Source of the DNA: Thiodiazotropha sp050305635
Lineage (GTDB): Bacteria; Pseudomonadota; Gammaproteobacteria; Chromatiales; Chromatiaceae
Assembly (NCBI GenBank): GCA_050305635.1
Contig: JBNLFS010000122.1
Span: 1 to 64,000 of the forward strand
DNA: 64,000 nt
Reading direction: 5' to 3'
Shown here: in pieces, positions 37,683 to 45,068 of the stretch
How the letters are laid out: every line of letters starts with the position of its first letter
How positions within the stretch are numbered: the stretch's first letter is position 1
The notes under the pieces: model-generated
Database searches by the model: none
Seen by the model: the letters and a program-made list of their open reading frames with translations, nothing else
What the model was told of the DNA's origin: nothing
Translations under genes and position numbers: made by a program

Positions 37683-39551
37683 ATGGAAATCGAACTGGTC
37701 GAGATTCGTGATTTTCTGGCGCAGCGCCCCCCCTTCGACATGCTCCCGGAAGAGCAGCAGAATGAACTGCCGAAGATGCTCGAAATCCGCTACCTGCGAC
37801 GTACCAGCCGTTTTCCCCCGGCCGACGCTGAACGCACCTACATCTACATCCTGCGCAGCGGCGCCGTGGAACTCCTGGATGAAGACGGCAATCTGGTGGA
37901 GAAGCTGGGCGAAGGGGATATCTACACCACCGATTGCCAGCTGATCGATTTCGGTCGCGCAACCCGGGGAGTCGCCACCGAGGACACGCTGCTTTACCAG
38001 CTGGCCTGCAAACACCTCAGAGGACTGCGTCAGTCGGTACCCGCCTTCGACCGGCACTTTACCGAATCGATCCGCGACCGGTTGAAACAGGCGGTACGCA
38101 CCCTGCAGGACAACAACGACACCAGCAGCATCGCGCAGATGACCGTAGAGGTTTCCCACCTGATCAAAAAGACCCCGATCGTCATCGATGCCGGTTGTTC
38201 AATCCGAGAGGCCGCTGCCCTGATGAGTGAAAAGAACGTCTCCTCGGTGATGCTGATGGATGGGGAGACACTGGTCGGTATGATCACCGACCGGGATCTG
38301 CGCAAACGCTGCGTCGCGGTGGGTCTGTCTCCCGAAGAACCGGTCAATCGCATAATGACCACCGATCTTGAGACCATCCAGGAGAACACCCTGGCGATTC
38401 AGGCCCTGATGACCATGACCCGGCTGCATGTGCACCATCTGCCGGTACTGCGTAACCGCAAGGTGGTGGGCATGTTGACCGCCACCGATCTGGCCCGCCA
38501 CCAGACCACCAACTCGGCCTATCTCGCCACCGACGTCCGCAAAGCCGAGACCATCGAGGATCTGGCTGCGGTAAGCGAACGCCTGCCTGAATTGCAGTTC
38601 CAACTGGCCAATTCCAGCGCCTCCGCATTGCATATCGGTGATGCCATTTCCAGCATCACCGACTCCCTGACCACCCGCCTGATCGAGATGGCGGAGGCGG
38701 AGCTGGGTCCTCCACCGGTGCCCTACGTATGGATGTGTGGCGGCTCCCAGGCGCGCCGGGAACAGACCTCTCATTCGGACCAGGACAACGCCCTACTCAT
38801 CTCCGACGAGATGAAACCGGAACATGGGGCCTATTTCGAAACCCTGGCCAAGCGGGTCACCGACGGTCTCAACGCCTGTCATTTCATCTATTGTCCCGGT
38901 GACGCCATGGCGTCGAATCCGAAATGGCGCCAGCCCCTCGCGGTATGGCGCAAGTATTTCAACACCTGGATCAACAAACCCGACCCGATGGCGCTAATGC
39001 TCTCGAGTATCTGGTTTGACCTGCGTCCGGTCTGCGGGGAAAAGGAGCTGTTCAATGAACTGCAGGACGAAATCCTCAACAAGACCCGTGGCAATGGCAT
39101 CTTCACCGCCTATATGGCCGCGAACGCCCTGCAGCACCGCCCGCCCCTGGGATTCTTCCGCAATTTCGTGCTGATCCACGATGGGGAACATGACGATACC
39201 TTCGACATCAAGCACCGAGGCATCGTGCCGATCACCGACGTAGCCCGGGTGTTCGCCCTCTCCCAGGGCCTGAAGCCGGTGAACACCACCGAGCGACTCG
39301 AGGCCGCCTCCGAAACCACCATAGTGAGCCGGGAGATGGGGGAAAATCTGGTCGACGCCCTGGAATTCATCGCCAGCATGCGCATCAACCATCAGGCCGA
39401 ACAGATCCGCATCGGCAAGCGCGCCGACAACTACCTGGCGCCATCCGAACTCTCGGATCTGGAGCGTCGTCACCTCAAGGATGCCTTCCGGGTCATTCAG
39501 GACATGCAGGAAACCCTTGAAAACCGTTACCAGGGTGGACGATTCCGCTGA
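37683..39551 (+). CDS. cNMP-binding / CBS pair / DUF294 nucleotidyltransferase-like protein
   Basis: 622-residue cytoplasmic signalling protein. N-terminal cyclic-nucleotide-binding fold (about 17-135, YIYILRSGAVELLDEDG), CBS pair (about 158-280, KNVSSVMLMDG, VGMITDRDLRKR, HHLPVLRNRKVVGMLTATDL), nucleotidyltransferase domain with GGSQARREQ and the acidic pair SDQDNALL (about 358-375), and a C-terminal helical DUF294_C domain. The nucleotidyltransferase resembles the GlnD type. Its stop overlaps the exonuclease start (TGATG). Such pairs accompany acs/actP loci in several proteobacteria; the reaction and ligand are unknown. Confidence 0.88.
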   Translation: MEIELVEIRDFLAQRPPFDMLPEEQQNELPKMLEIRYLRRTSRFPPADAERTYIYILRSGAVELLDEDGNLVEKLGEGDIYTTDCQLIDFGRATRGVATEDTLLYQLACKHLRGLRQSVPAFDRHFTESIRDRLKQAVRTLQDNNDTSSIAQMTVEVSHLIKKTPIVIDAGCSIREAAALMSEKNVSSVMLMDGETLVGMITDRDLRKRCVAVGLSPEEPVNRIMTTDLETIQENTLAIQALMTMTRLHVHHLPVLRNRKVVGMLTATDLARHQTTNSAYLATDVRKAETIEDLAAVSERLPELQFQLANSSASALHIGDAISSITDSLTTRLIEMAEAELGPPPVPYVWMCGGSQARREQTSHSDQDNALLISDEMKPEHGAYFETLAKRVTDGLNACHFIYCPGDAMASNPKWRQPLAVWRKYFNTWINKPDPMALMLSSIWFDLRPVCGEKELFNELQDEILNKTRGNGIFTAYMAANALQHRPPLGFFRNFVLIHDGEHDDTFDIKHRGIVPITDVARVFALSQGLKPVNTTERLEAASETTIVSREMGENLVDALEFIASMRINHQAEQIRIGKRADNYLAPSELSDLERRHLKDAFRVIQDMQETLENRYQGGRFR

Positions 39552-40243
39552 TGCTGCAGCGATTTCTCAGCCTTGAGACCCTGCGCAAGCGTGCGCTTTC
39601 GAAGAGCATGCCGGGGGCTCTGTACGATTATCTCTCGACCCCGTTGACTGCGAAAAACACCCAGTGCGAAGACCTGGTGATCGTGGCTCTGGATCTTGAG
39701 ACTACCGGACTTGATCCGCGCAAGGACAAGATCCTCAGCTACGGCCTGGTCGAGATACACCACATGAACATCAAATTGGCGACTTCCCGTCACCAATTGA
39801 TCTCCATTGAAGGACAGATCCCGGAAGAATCAGCGGTAATCCACCAGATCACCGATGATCAGGCGGCCACCGGTATCCGCCTCGAGGAGGCCATGCCGGA
39901 ACTGCTGGGACGTCTGGCGGGCAAGGTCATGTTGGTACACTACGCCTCGATCGAGCAGAATTTCATCGATGCCGCCTGCCGCAAGCTCTACGGCGCTCCG
40001 TTCATGATCCGCACCATCGACACCCTGGTGCTGGCGCAACGCCTGTTCGAGCGACGCAACCACACCATCCAAACCGGCGATCTGCGCCTGTTCAACCTGC
40101 GACCCCGTTACAACCTGCCGAATTACAAGGCTCACAATGCCCTGAGCGATGCGTTGGCCACCGCGGAACTGTTTCTTGCCATGGCCTCTGAAATGGTCCC
40201 CCAGCCGAAACAATGTCAGCTTAGCCGTTTCCTTACCCGTTGA
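39551..40243 (+). CDS. DnaQ-like 3'-5' exonuclease
   Basis: 230-residue DEDD-family exonuclease. Exo I ALDLETTGLDP (about 46-56), Exo II region VMLVHYASIEQNFIDAAC with the acidic residue, and Exo IIIe HNALSDALATAELFLA (about 197-212) supplying the DEDDh His and Asp. It resembles the polymerase III epsilon subunit but has an extra basic N-terminus and no clamp motif that I can see. Translationally coupled to the CBS/DUF294 gene by a 1-base overlap. Substrate unknown; a role in DNA replication proofreading is unlikely from context. Confidence 0.88.
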   Translation: MLQRFLSLETLRKRALSKSMPGALYDYLSTPLTAKNTQCEDLVIVALDLETTGLDPRKDKILSYGLVEIHHMNIKLATSRHQLISIEGQIPEESAVIHQITDDQAATGIRLEEAMPELLGRLAGKVMLVHYASIEQNFIDAACRKLYGAPFMIRTIDTLVLAQRLFERRNHTIQTGDLRLFNLRPRYNLPNYKAHNALSDALATAELFLAMASEMVPQPKQCQLSRFLTR

Positions 40244-40293
40244 CAGGCAATAGAATGGTCAATTCGAGACTGAAAATAACCAGAACACAGCGA

Positions 40294-40318
40294 CAGGACT
40301 CGTACCACCCGAGTCCTG
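40294..40318. repeat. hairpin in the acs upstream region
   Basis: CAGGACTCG (40294-40302) and CGAGTCCTG (40310-40318) with a 7-base loop, 51 bases after the exonuclease stop and 95 before acs. No T tract. It could end the upstream transcript or be an operator for acs. Confidence 0.45.
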
Positions 40319-40412
40319 CAGCATTACTACAAGGGACGGTCGCACAGCGCGGTAAGCGCGTGTTCCCGCACCCCTATAAATAAGCATCTACAACTTCGTT
40401 GAGGAGCAACCC

Positions 40413-42359
40413 ATGTCAGATATCAAGGTCTATCCCGTCCCCGCCGACTTTGCCGCCCAGGCCAATGTCAACGACGAACAATACCAGGCCATGTACCAAC
40501 AATCCGTATCGGACCCGGAGGGCTTTTGGGCCGAACAAGCGGACAAGTACCTTACCTGGTTCAAAAAATGGGACAAAGTGTTGGACTGGAGTTTCAACAA
40601 AGACGATCTGCACATCAACTGGTTCAAGGGCGCCAAACTGAATGTCTCCTACAACTGTCTGGACCGCCACCTGGAAACCCGGGGTGATCAGGTGGCCATC
40701 ATCTGGGAAGGCGACAACCCGCAAGAGGACCGCAAGATCACCTACCGTGAACTGCACGAAGAGGTCAACAGGTTCGCCAACGTACTGAAGGCTCGCGGCG
40801 TGAACAAAGGCGATCGGGTCTCCCTCTATCTGCCGATGATCCCTGAGGCCGCGGTCGCCATGCTGGCCTGCACCCGTATCGGTGCGGTCCACTCCATCGT
40901 CTTCGGCGGCTTCTCACCCGATGCTCTGCGCGACCGTATCCTCGACTCCGACTGCAAAGTGGTGATCACCTCCGACCAGTCCATGCGCGGCGGCAAGAAA
41001 GTTCCGTTGAAAGCCAACGCCGACAAGGCCATCGCCCAGTGTCCCAATGTGCATACCTGCCTGGTGGTTCAGCGTGGCGGCGATCCCGTGGAATGGAACG
41101 ACCAACGCGATGTGTGGTATCACGAAGCGATGGCCGAAGTCTCCGCCGACTGCCCGGCCGAGGAGATGGATGCTGATGATCCTTTGTTCATCCTCTACAC
41201 CTCCGGTTCCACCGGCAAGCCCAAGGGCGTGCTGCACACCACCGGCGGCTACCTGCTGCAGGCAGCCATGACCCACAAGCTGGTGTTCGACTACAAGGAT
41301 GGGGAGGTCTACTGGTGCACCGCTGACGTGGGCTGGGTTACCGGCCACACCTACATCGTCTATGGCCCGCTGACCAACGGCGCCATCAGCGTGATGTTCG
41401 AAGGCATCCCAACCTACCCCAGCATCTCCCGTTTCTGGGACGTATGCGACAAGCACAACGTGGCCACCTTCTACACCGCACCGACCGCGATCCGCTCCCT
41501 CATGGGCGCCGGTGAAGAGCCGGTAAAGAAGACCAGCCGCAAGAGCCTGCGCCTGCTCGGCACGGTGGGTGAACCGATCAATCCCGAGGCCTGGGAGTGG
41601 TACTACCGTGTGGTGGGTGAAGAGCGTTGTCCCATTGTCGATACCTGGTGGCAAACCGAGACCGGCGCACACATGCTGACGCCGCTGCCCGGCGCAACTC
41701 CGCTCAAACCGGGCTCCGCCACCCGCCCCTTCTTCGGCGTACTTCCGGTACTGCTGAATGATCAGGGCGAAGAGATCTCGGGTAACCCGGCTGAAGGTAA
41801 TCTGGCGATCAAACATCCCTGGCCTTCCATGATGCGCACGGTCTATGGCGACCACAAACGCTTCTACGAAACCTATTTCGCCATGTACCCGGGTTACTAT
41901 TTTACGGGTGACGGCGCCCGTCGCGACGAGGACGGCTACTACTGGATCACCGGCCGAGTCGACGACGTACTCAATGTCTCCGGTCACCGTTTGGGCACCG
42001 CCGAGATCGAATCGGCCCTGGTGCTGCATGACTCAGTTGCTGAAGCGGCAGTCGTCGGTTACCCCCATGACCTGACCGGTCAGGGTATCTACGCCTATGT
42101 CACCCTGATGACCGGTGTGCAGGGCACCGATGAGTTGAAGGCGGACCTGGTGAATCTGGTGCGCAAGGAAATCGGTCCCATCGCCAAGGTCAACATCATC
42201 CAATGGGCGCCGGGTCTGCCCAAGACCCGTTCCGGCAAGATCATGCGCCGTATCCTGCGCAAGATCGCGGCCAACGAGCTGGAGAGTCTCGGCGATACGT
42301 CCACACTGGCCGATCCCAGTGTGGTCGACCACCTGATCGATAACCGGGAAAACAAATAA
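40413..42359 (+). CDS. acs: acetyl-CoA synthetase (AMP-forming)
   Basis: Activates acetate to acetyl-CoA through acetyl-AMP. 648 residues, full length. Adenylate-forming core motifs: LYTSGSTGKPKGVLHTTGG (about 262-280), VDTWWQTETG (about 409-418), YFTGDGARRDEDGYYWITGR (about 492-511) and the acetylatable lysine motif PKTRSGKIMRR (Lys about 609). ATG 40413 follows TTGAGGAGCAACCC, a strong ribosome site. Protein acetylation control at that lysine is known in relatives. Terminates in overlapping hairpins. Confidence 0.98.
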   Translation: MSDIKVYPVPADFAAQANVNDEQYQAMYQQSVSDPEGFWAEQADKYLTWFKKWDKVLDWSFNKDDLHINWFKGAKLNVSYNCLDRHLETRGDQVAIIWEGDNPQEDRKITYRELHEEVNRFANVLKARGVNKGDRVSLYLPMIPEAAVAMLACTRIGAVHSIVFGGFSPDALRDRILDSDCKVVITSDQSMRGGKKVPLKANADKAIAQCPNVHTCLVVQRGGDPVEWNDQRDVWYHEAMAEVSADCPAEEMDADDPLFILYTSGSTGKPKGVLHTTGGYLLQAAMTHKLVFDYKDGEVYWCTADVGWVTGHTYIVYGPLTNGAISVMFEGIPTYPSISRFWDVCDKHNVATFYTAPTAIRSLMGAGEEPVKKTSRKSLRLLGTVGEPINPEAWEWYYRVVGEERCPIVDTWWQTETGAHMLTPLPGATPLKPGSATRPFFGVLPVLLNDQGEEISGNPAEGNLAIKHPWPSMMRTVYGDHKRFYETYFAMYPGYYFTGDGARRDEDGYYWITGRVDDVLNVSGHRLGTAEIESALVLHDSVAEAAVVGYPHDLTGQGIYAYVTLMTGVQGTDELKADLVNLVRKEIGPIAKVNIIQWAPGLPKTRSGKIMRRILRKIAANELESLGDTSTLADPSVVDHLIDNRENK

Positions 42360-42360
42360 A

Positions 42361-42399
42361 CGGGCCATCGACACAGATGGCCCGGCCCCCTGTGTCGAT
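42361..42399 (+). terminator. overlapping, mutually exclusive hairpins after acs
   Basis: Hairpin A pairs CGGGCCAT (42361-42368) with ATGGCCCG (42377-42384). Hairpin B pairs ATCGACACAG (42367-42376) with CTGTGTCGAT (42390-42399) and is followed by AATTTT. The arms overlap, so only one can form. B looks like the terminator. Confidence 0.65.
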
Positions 42400-42540
42400 A
42401 ATTTTGAATTGTGAATTGTGAATTTTTAATTGTGGTGCGCTTCGCGCGCTTTGTTTGATGACAAATTCTAATTCAATTCAGCGTGCGCCCCGCGCACACA
42501 TCAATTCAAAATTCATAATTCATAATTAAAAATTCGAATA
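42400..42540. repeat. AT-word/GC-palindrome repeat between acs and next gene
   Basis: Words such as GAATTGTGAATT on the left are mirrored by AATTCATAATTC-type words on the right, around GC palindromes (GCGCTTCGCGCGC; GCGTGCGCCCCGCGCAC). An imperfect inverted repeat overall. Same class as 18449-18506, 34331-34515 and 55088-55138. Confidence 0.65.
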
Positions 42541-42543
42541 AGC

Positions 42544-43098
42544 ATGAAGTTAAACCCGCTCTACAAACGCCTGATGGCCTTCATCATCGTCATCGCCCCC
42601 ATCTACTGGCTGATCTTTACCGAAGACGGTCAACGCCGCACCGACTCGGTGGTGCTGTTCCTCTGGGGAGAAGATGAGATCAAGTTCAATCTGCAGGCAT
42701 TGGATGACCGATTCACCGAACAGGAACTGCATCAGGTTTTCCCCGACATCGATTGGAAGTGTCAGGATACCCCTACCGACTTCGGCAACCGTCTGTGCGC
42801 GGCGAAGATTGGCATTTTCAACGGAGTACCGGCGCATTTCATCGCGGTCTACTTTCGCGATGAGTGGATCAATGGAGCACGGATCGGCTATCGCCGCATC
42901 TACCATGACCAGTTGATTCAGCAACTTCTGCAGCAGATGGGGCAACCGGTGCGGGAAAACGCAGACACCCCGGGGGGCGACCGGGAAGTGATCCTGCGCT
43001 GGGATACCAGCCGGGGTAACGTACTACTCAAACAGATCTTGAAAGAGGCTGAAGAGCCCGCTCTGTTGTGGCTGCCTTACAGGGCCTCAGCGCCCTGA
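42544..43098 (+). CDS. unknown membrane-anchored protein
   Basis: Not recognised. 184 residues: one N-terminal helix (about 10-27, MAFIIVIAPIYWLIF) and a periplasmic-side polar domain with two cysteines (DWKCQD, NRLCAAK) that could form a disulfide. Segments FNLQALDDRFTEQELHQVFPDI and VYFRDEWINGARIGYRR suggest a compact alpha/beta domain. Codon use matches neighbours. It is a single-gene unit framed by repeats at 42400-42540 and 43133-43249. The ribosome site is weak (AATAAGC before ATG). Confidence 0.75.
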   Translation: MKLNPLYKRLMAFIIVIAPIYWLIFTEDGQRRTDSVVLFLWGEDEIKFNLQALDDRFTEQELHQVFPDIDWKCQDTPTDFGNRLCAAKIGIFNGVPAHFIAVYFRDEWINGARIGYRRIYHDQLIQQLLQQMGQPVRENADTPGGDREVILRWDTSRGNVLLKQILKEAEEPALLWLPYRASAP

Positions 43099-43132
43099 AC
43101 CAACGCCATACACCACGCCATTCTCTCTCTAC

Positions 43133-43249
43133 TCTCGTTCCCACGCTCCGCGAGGGAATGCATACACTCACCTTGTGTTGTGTGGATCGATCTCAGTGAG
43201 CGGCCCATAAGCCGCAGTCTGCATTCCCACGCAGAGCGTGGGAACGAGA
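43133..43249. repeat. palindromic element with TTCCCACGC / GCGTGGGAA termini
   Basis: 117 bases starting TCTCGTTCCCACGCT and ending AGCGTGGGAACGAGA, with inner AATGCAT/TGCATT boundaries, i.e. each end is itself a small hairpin. Same family as the elements at 18511-18625 and 18786-18900; the central part differs. Confidence 0.75.
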
Positions 43250-43284
43250 ACGAGAAAAAACCTGGGGCGTTCCGAAGGTCGGCT

Positions 43285-43698
43285 TCAATGCCATGAGTTT
43301 GTGCCGGATACCATACTAAAACCATGAAAGGACTCCGCGAGGAATCGCTTGAAGTGGTTCATCACCGGCTTGGGTATATGCTTTTCAGCATATTCATGCA
43401 GTTCATGCACCCGGGCGTTCATCAGCGGATCGTCCTGCTCCCGAACCCGGTCGATAGTCTGATGCACGGTTTCATCGAAGATCCTGCCGCCACGATCACG
43501 GACCACTGAATAGATCGCCATCCAGGCCAACTGCTCTTCCAGGTCCAGTTTGCACTGATTATCCAGGATCGCCAGCATGGTTGCCGTTACACAGTCAATC
43601 TGTATCGGATCGAGTACCACTTTTTCGATACCGACGGCGGCCGGATGAGGTGCGTCCAATGGGGTGCCGGTATGTTTCGCTAACATGGTCATATCCAT
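43285..43698 (-). CDS. unknown small soluble protein
   Basis: Not recognised. 137 residues, mostly helical, no signal peptide or membrane segment. ATG 43696-43698 with GGGATGGAT upstream. Features: NQCKLDLEEQLAWMAIYSVV, VHELHEYAEKHIPKP and a C-terminus ending NSWH. Two cysteines and seven histidines are spread through it. It stands alone between repeats at 43133-43249 and 43703-43847, so it has no operon context. Confidence 0.65.
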   Translation of the reverse strand: MDMTMLAKHTGTPLDAPHPAAVGIEKVVLDPIQIDCVTATMLAILDNQCKLDLEEQLAWMAIYSVVRDRGGRIFDETVHQTIDRVREQDDPLMNARVHELHEYAEKHIPKPVMNHFKRFLAESFHGFSMVSGTNSWH

Positions 43699-43702
43699 CC
43701 CT

Positions 43703-43847
43703 TAACAGACTGTTGAGATGCCACTCAGATGGTACGACTCAGCATTGAAGTCGTCTCAAAATGCACATTAACCGGGTAAACTGCGCCTGTTCGGCGAATT
43801 CCGCCTTGCCTCGTACACATCTGAGCGAATTACAACAGCCTGCTAAT
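43703..43847. repeat. 145-bp interspersed repeat, copy A
   Basis: Begins TTAACAGACTGTTGAGATGCC and ends TTACAACAGCCTGCTAA: inverted termini of AACAG(G/A)CTGTTGA type. Internally it carries CTCAGATGGTACGA and GCCTTGCC words also found in copies B (58842-58986) and C (60478-60570). Non-coding. Confidence 0.75.
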
Positions 43848-43942
43848 TAGTCCTTTAGTTAGAAGACGTCCAATCGACGCCTCAAGGGGGTCATTCCGAT
43901 TCCTGTCGGAACCCTGCTGTGGCAACAGAAAGCGGCTCAACT

Positions 43943-44404
43943 CTATGACTGCACGTGCCGCAACACGTTCAGGTTCATTTCAAGCCAGCCCTCTCGCCGA
44001 TAAAAATCAAGAGCCGCACGGTTGTCCCGGTCAGCCACTAACTGCAGTCTGGAAATATTACTGGCCGCGCACCAATCCTGCAAATGCCCGAGGAGCGTTC
44101 TGCCAATGCCCTGACCACGGTATGCCGCATCCACCACCACGTCCTCCACCCAGGCAACAACGCCACCCTCCGCGGTGGAGATCACCCGCTGCACGGTCGC
44201 CATCGCTACCACCCTGTCCTCGATTACCGCCACGAAGACCTGCGCGGATTCTGATGCGAGCAACAGTTCCAGTCCGGCACGTTGCCGTTTGGGATCGACG
44301 TCGAAATCCCGCTCCAGGGCGAACAATTGGGTCAGCAGGCGGATCATGCCATCGAGATCCCCGGCCTGGGCGGTTCTGAGGACATACGCTTCAGGCATGG
44401 CCAC
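43943..44404 (-). CDS. GNAT-family N-acetyltransferase
   Basis: 153 residues, single GNAT domain. Acetyl-CoA pyrophosphate loop is RGQGIGRTLLGHL (about 96-108), preceded by the beta-strand AWVEDVVVDAAY and followed by LQLVADRDNRAALDFYRREGW, the usual motif B. Substrate cannot be read from sequence. Transcribed alone, 160 bases downstream of the PrcB-like lipoprotein gene; that gap shows no gene. Confidence 0.9.
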   Translation of the reverse strand: MAMPEAYVLRTAQAGDLDGMIRLLTQLFALERDFDVDPKRQRAGLELLLASESAQVFVAVIEDRVVAMATVQRVISTAEGGVVAWVEDVVVDAAYRGQGIGRTLLGHLQDWCAASNISRLQLVADRDNRAALDFYRREGWLEMNLNVLRHVQS

Positions 44405-44564
44405 ACTTCCCTAGCGAGCCAGGGTAATACGCATGGCGGACCCGCAGGGTGAATCCCGAAACAGGAAAGGAATCTGCAGATAACCGGGATCCCCCCGGGA
44501 CGTATTTGTCGTCCCAAGAGAAACCCGGCAATAGAGGTAACTTCATCGCAGGCGGCTCAACGCC

Positions 44565-45062
44565 TCAGGGAAGATCCAGGCTGTGGACCACAACTCCGGA
44601 CTCATCAACGGCTTCCAGTCGCTTATAGTCCCCTTTCTCAACCTTAAGATAGAGGCAGGGATAGCTGATCATCTGCGCCTGCACACTGCCTGGTGCAGGT
44701 TCGATCCACTGCAGTGCGAAACGGGCGGTTTGATCCGAAATGACCAGCTTGTCCGATACCAGTTTCAGCCCGTATCCCGCCGAGGGCTTGGATCCCATAT
44801 CCACCCGCACCGTCCAGAAACCGTCATCTTCCTGGGACGACTCATCAGCCGGGTTCAAGGATTTGTTGCTCAGTACCACGCCGGCGCCTGTGCTGCGGAT
44901 GATCGGGCCTGTGACCAGCGCCATCCCGGGTGACTGTACCTGGCGGCAAACCGCCCCATCCTCCATAACGGAAACAGTTTTCGTCAGCGTGTTACAGCCG
45001 CTCATGGTTCCCACCAGAGTCGTGATCGCGAGCCATTTCAGAACGTTGTTAACCATTGGCAT
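44565..45062 (-). CDS. lipoprotein with PrcB-like domain
   Basis: 165 residues from ATG 45060-45062. Signal peptide about 1-22 with lipobox-like TMSGC (Cys23). The C-terminal region, MGSKPSAGYGLKLVSDKLVI, EPAPGSVQAQMISYPCLYLKV, resembles the PrcB C-terminal domain (GY..., PPPG....YPY..) of the Treponema dentilisin complex, where PrcB is a lipoprotein needed for the subtilase PrtP. The gene starts 1 base or less from the stop of a lipoprotein subtilase gene (the ribosome site GGAG overlaps that stop), so the two are coupled. Assignment is from memory of the motif; moderate confidence. Confidence 0.75.
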   Translation of the reverse strand: MPMVNNVLKWLAITTLVGTMSGCNTLTKTVSVMEDGAVCRQVQSPGMALVTGPIIRSTGAGVVLSNKSLNPADESSQEDDGFWTVRVDMGSKPSAGYGLKLVSDKLVISDQTARFALQWIEPAPGSVQAQMISYPCLYLKVEKGDYKRLEAVDESGVVVHSLDLP

Positions 45063-45068
45063 CGGCAC

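Noticed and set aside
39551..40243. DNA polymerase III epsilon subunit (dnaQ)
   Set aside because: The exonuclease motifs match the superfamily, but it is coupled to a CBS/DUF294 gene, and I see no clamp-binding motif or rnhA neighbour.
40244..40412. Sigma-54 promoter upstream of acs
   Set aside because: The nearest GG...GC pairs have the wrong spacing (11 instead of 10 bases).
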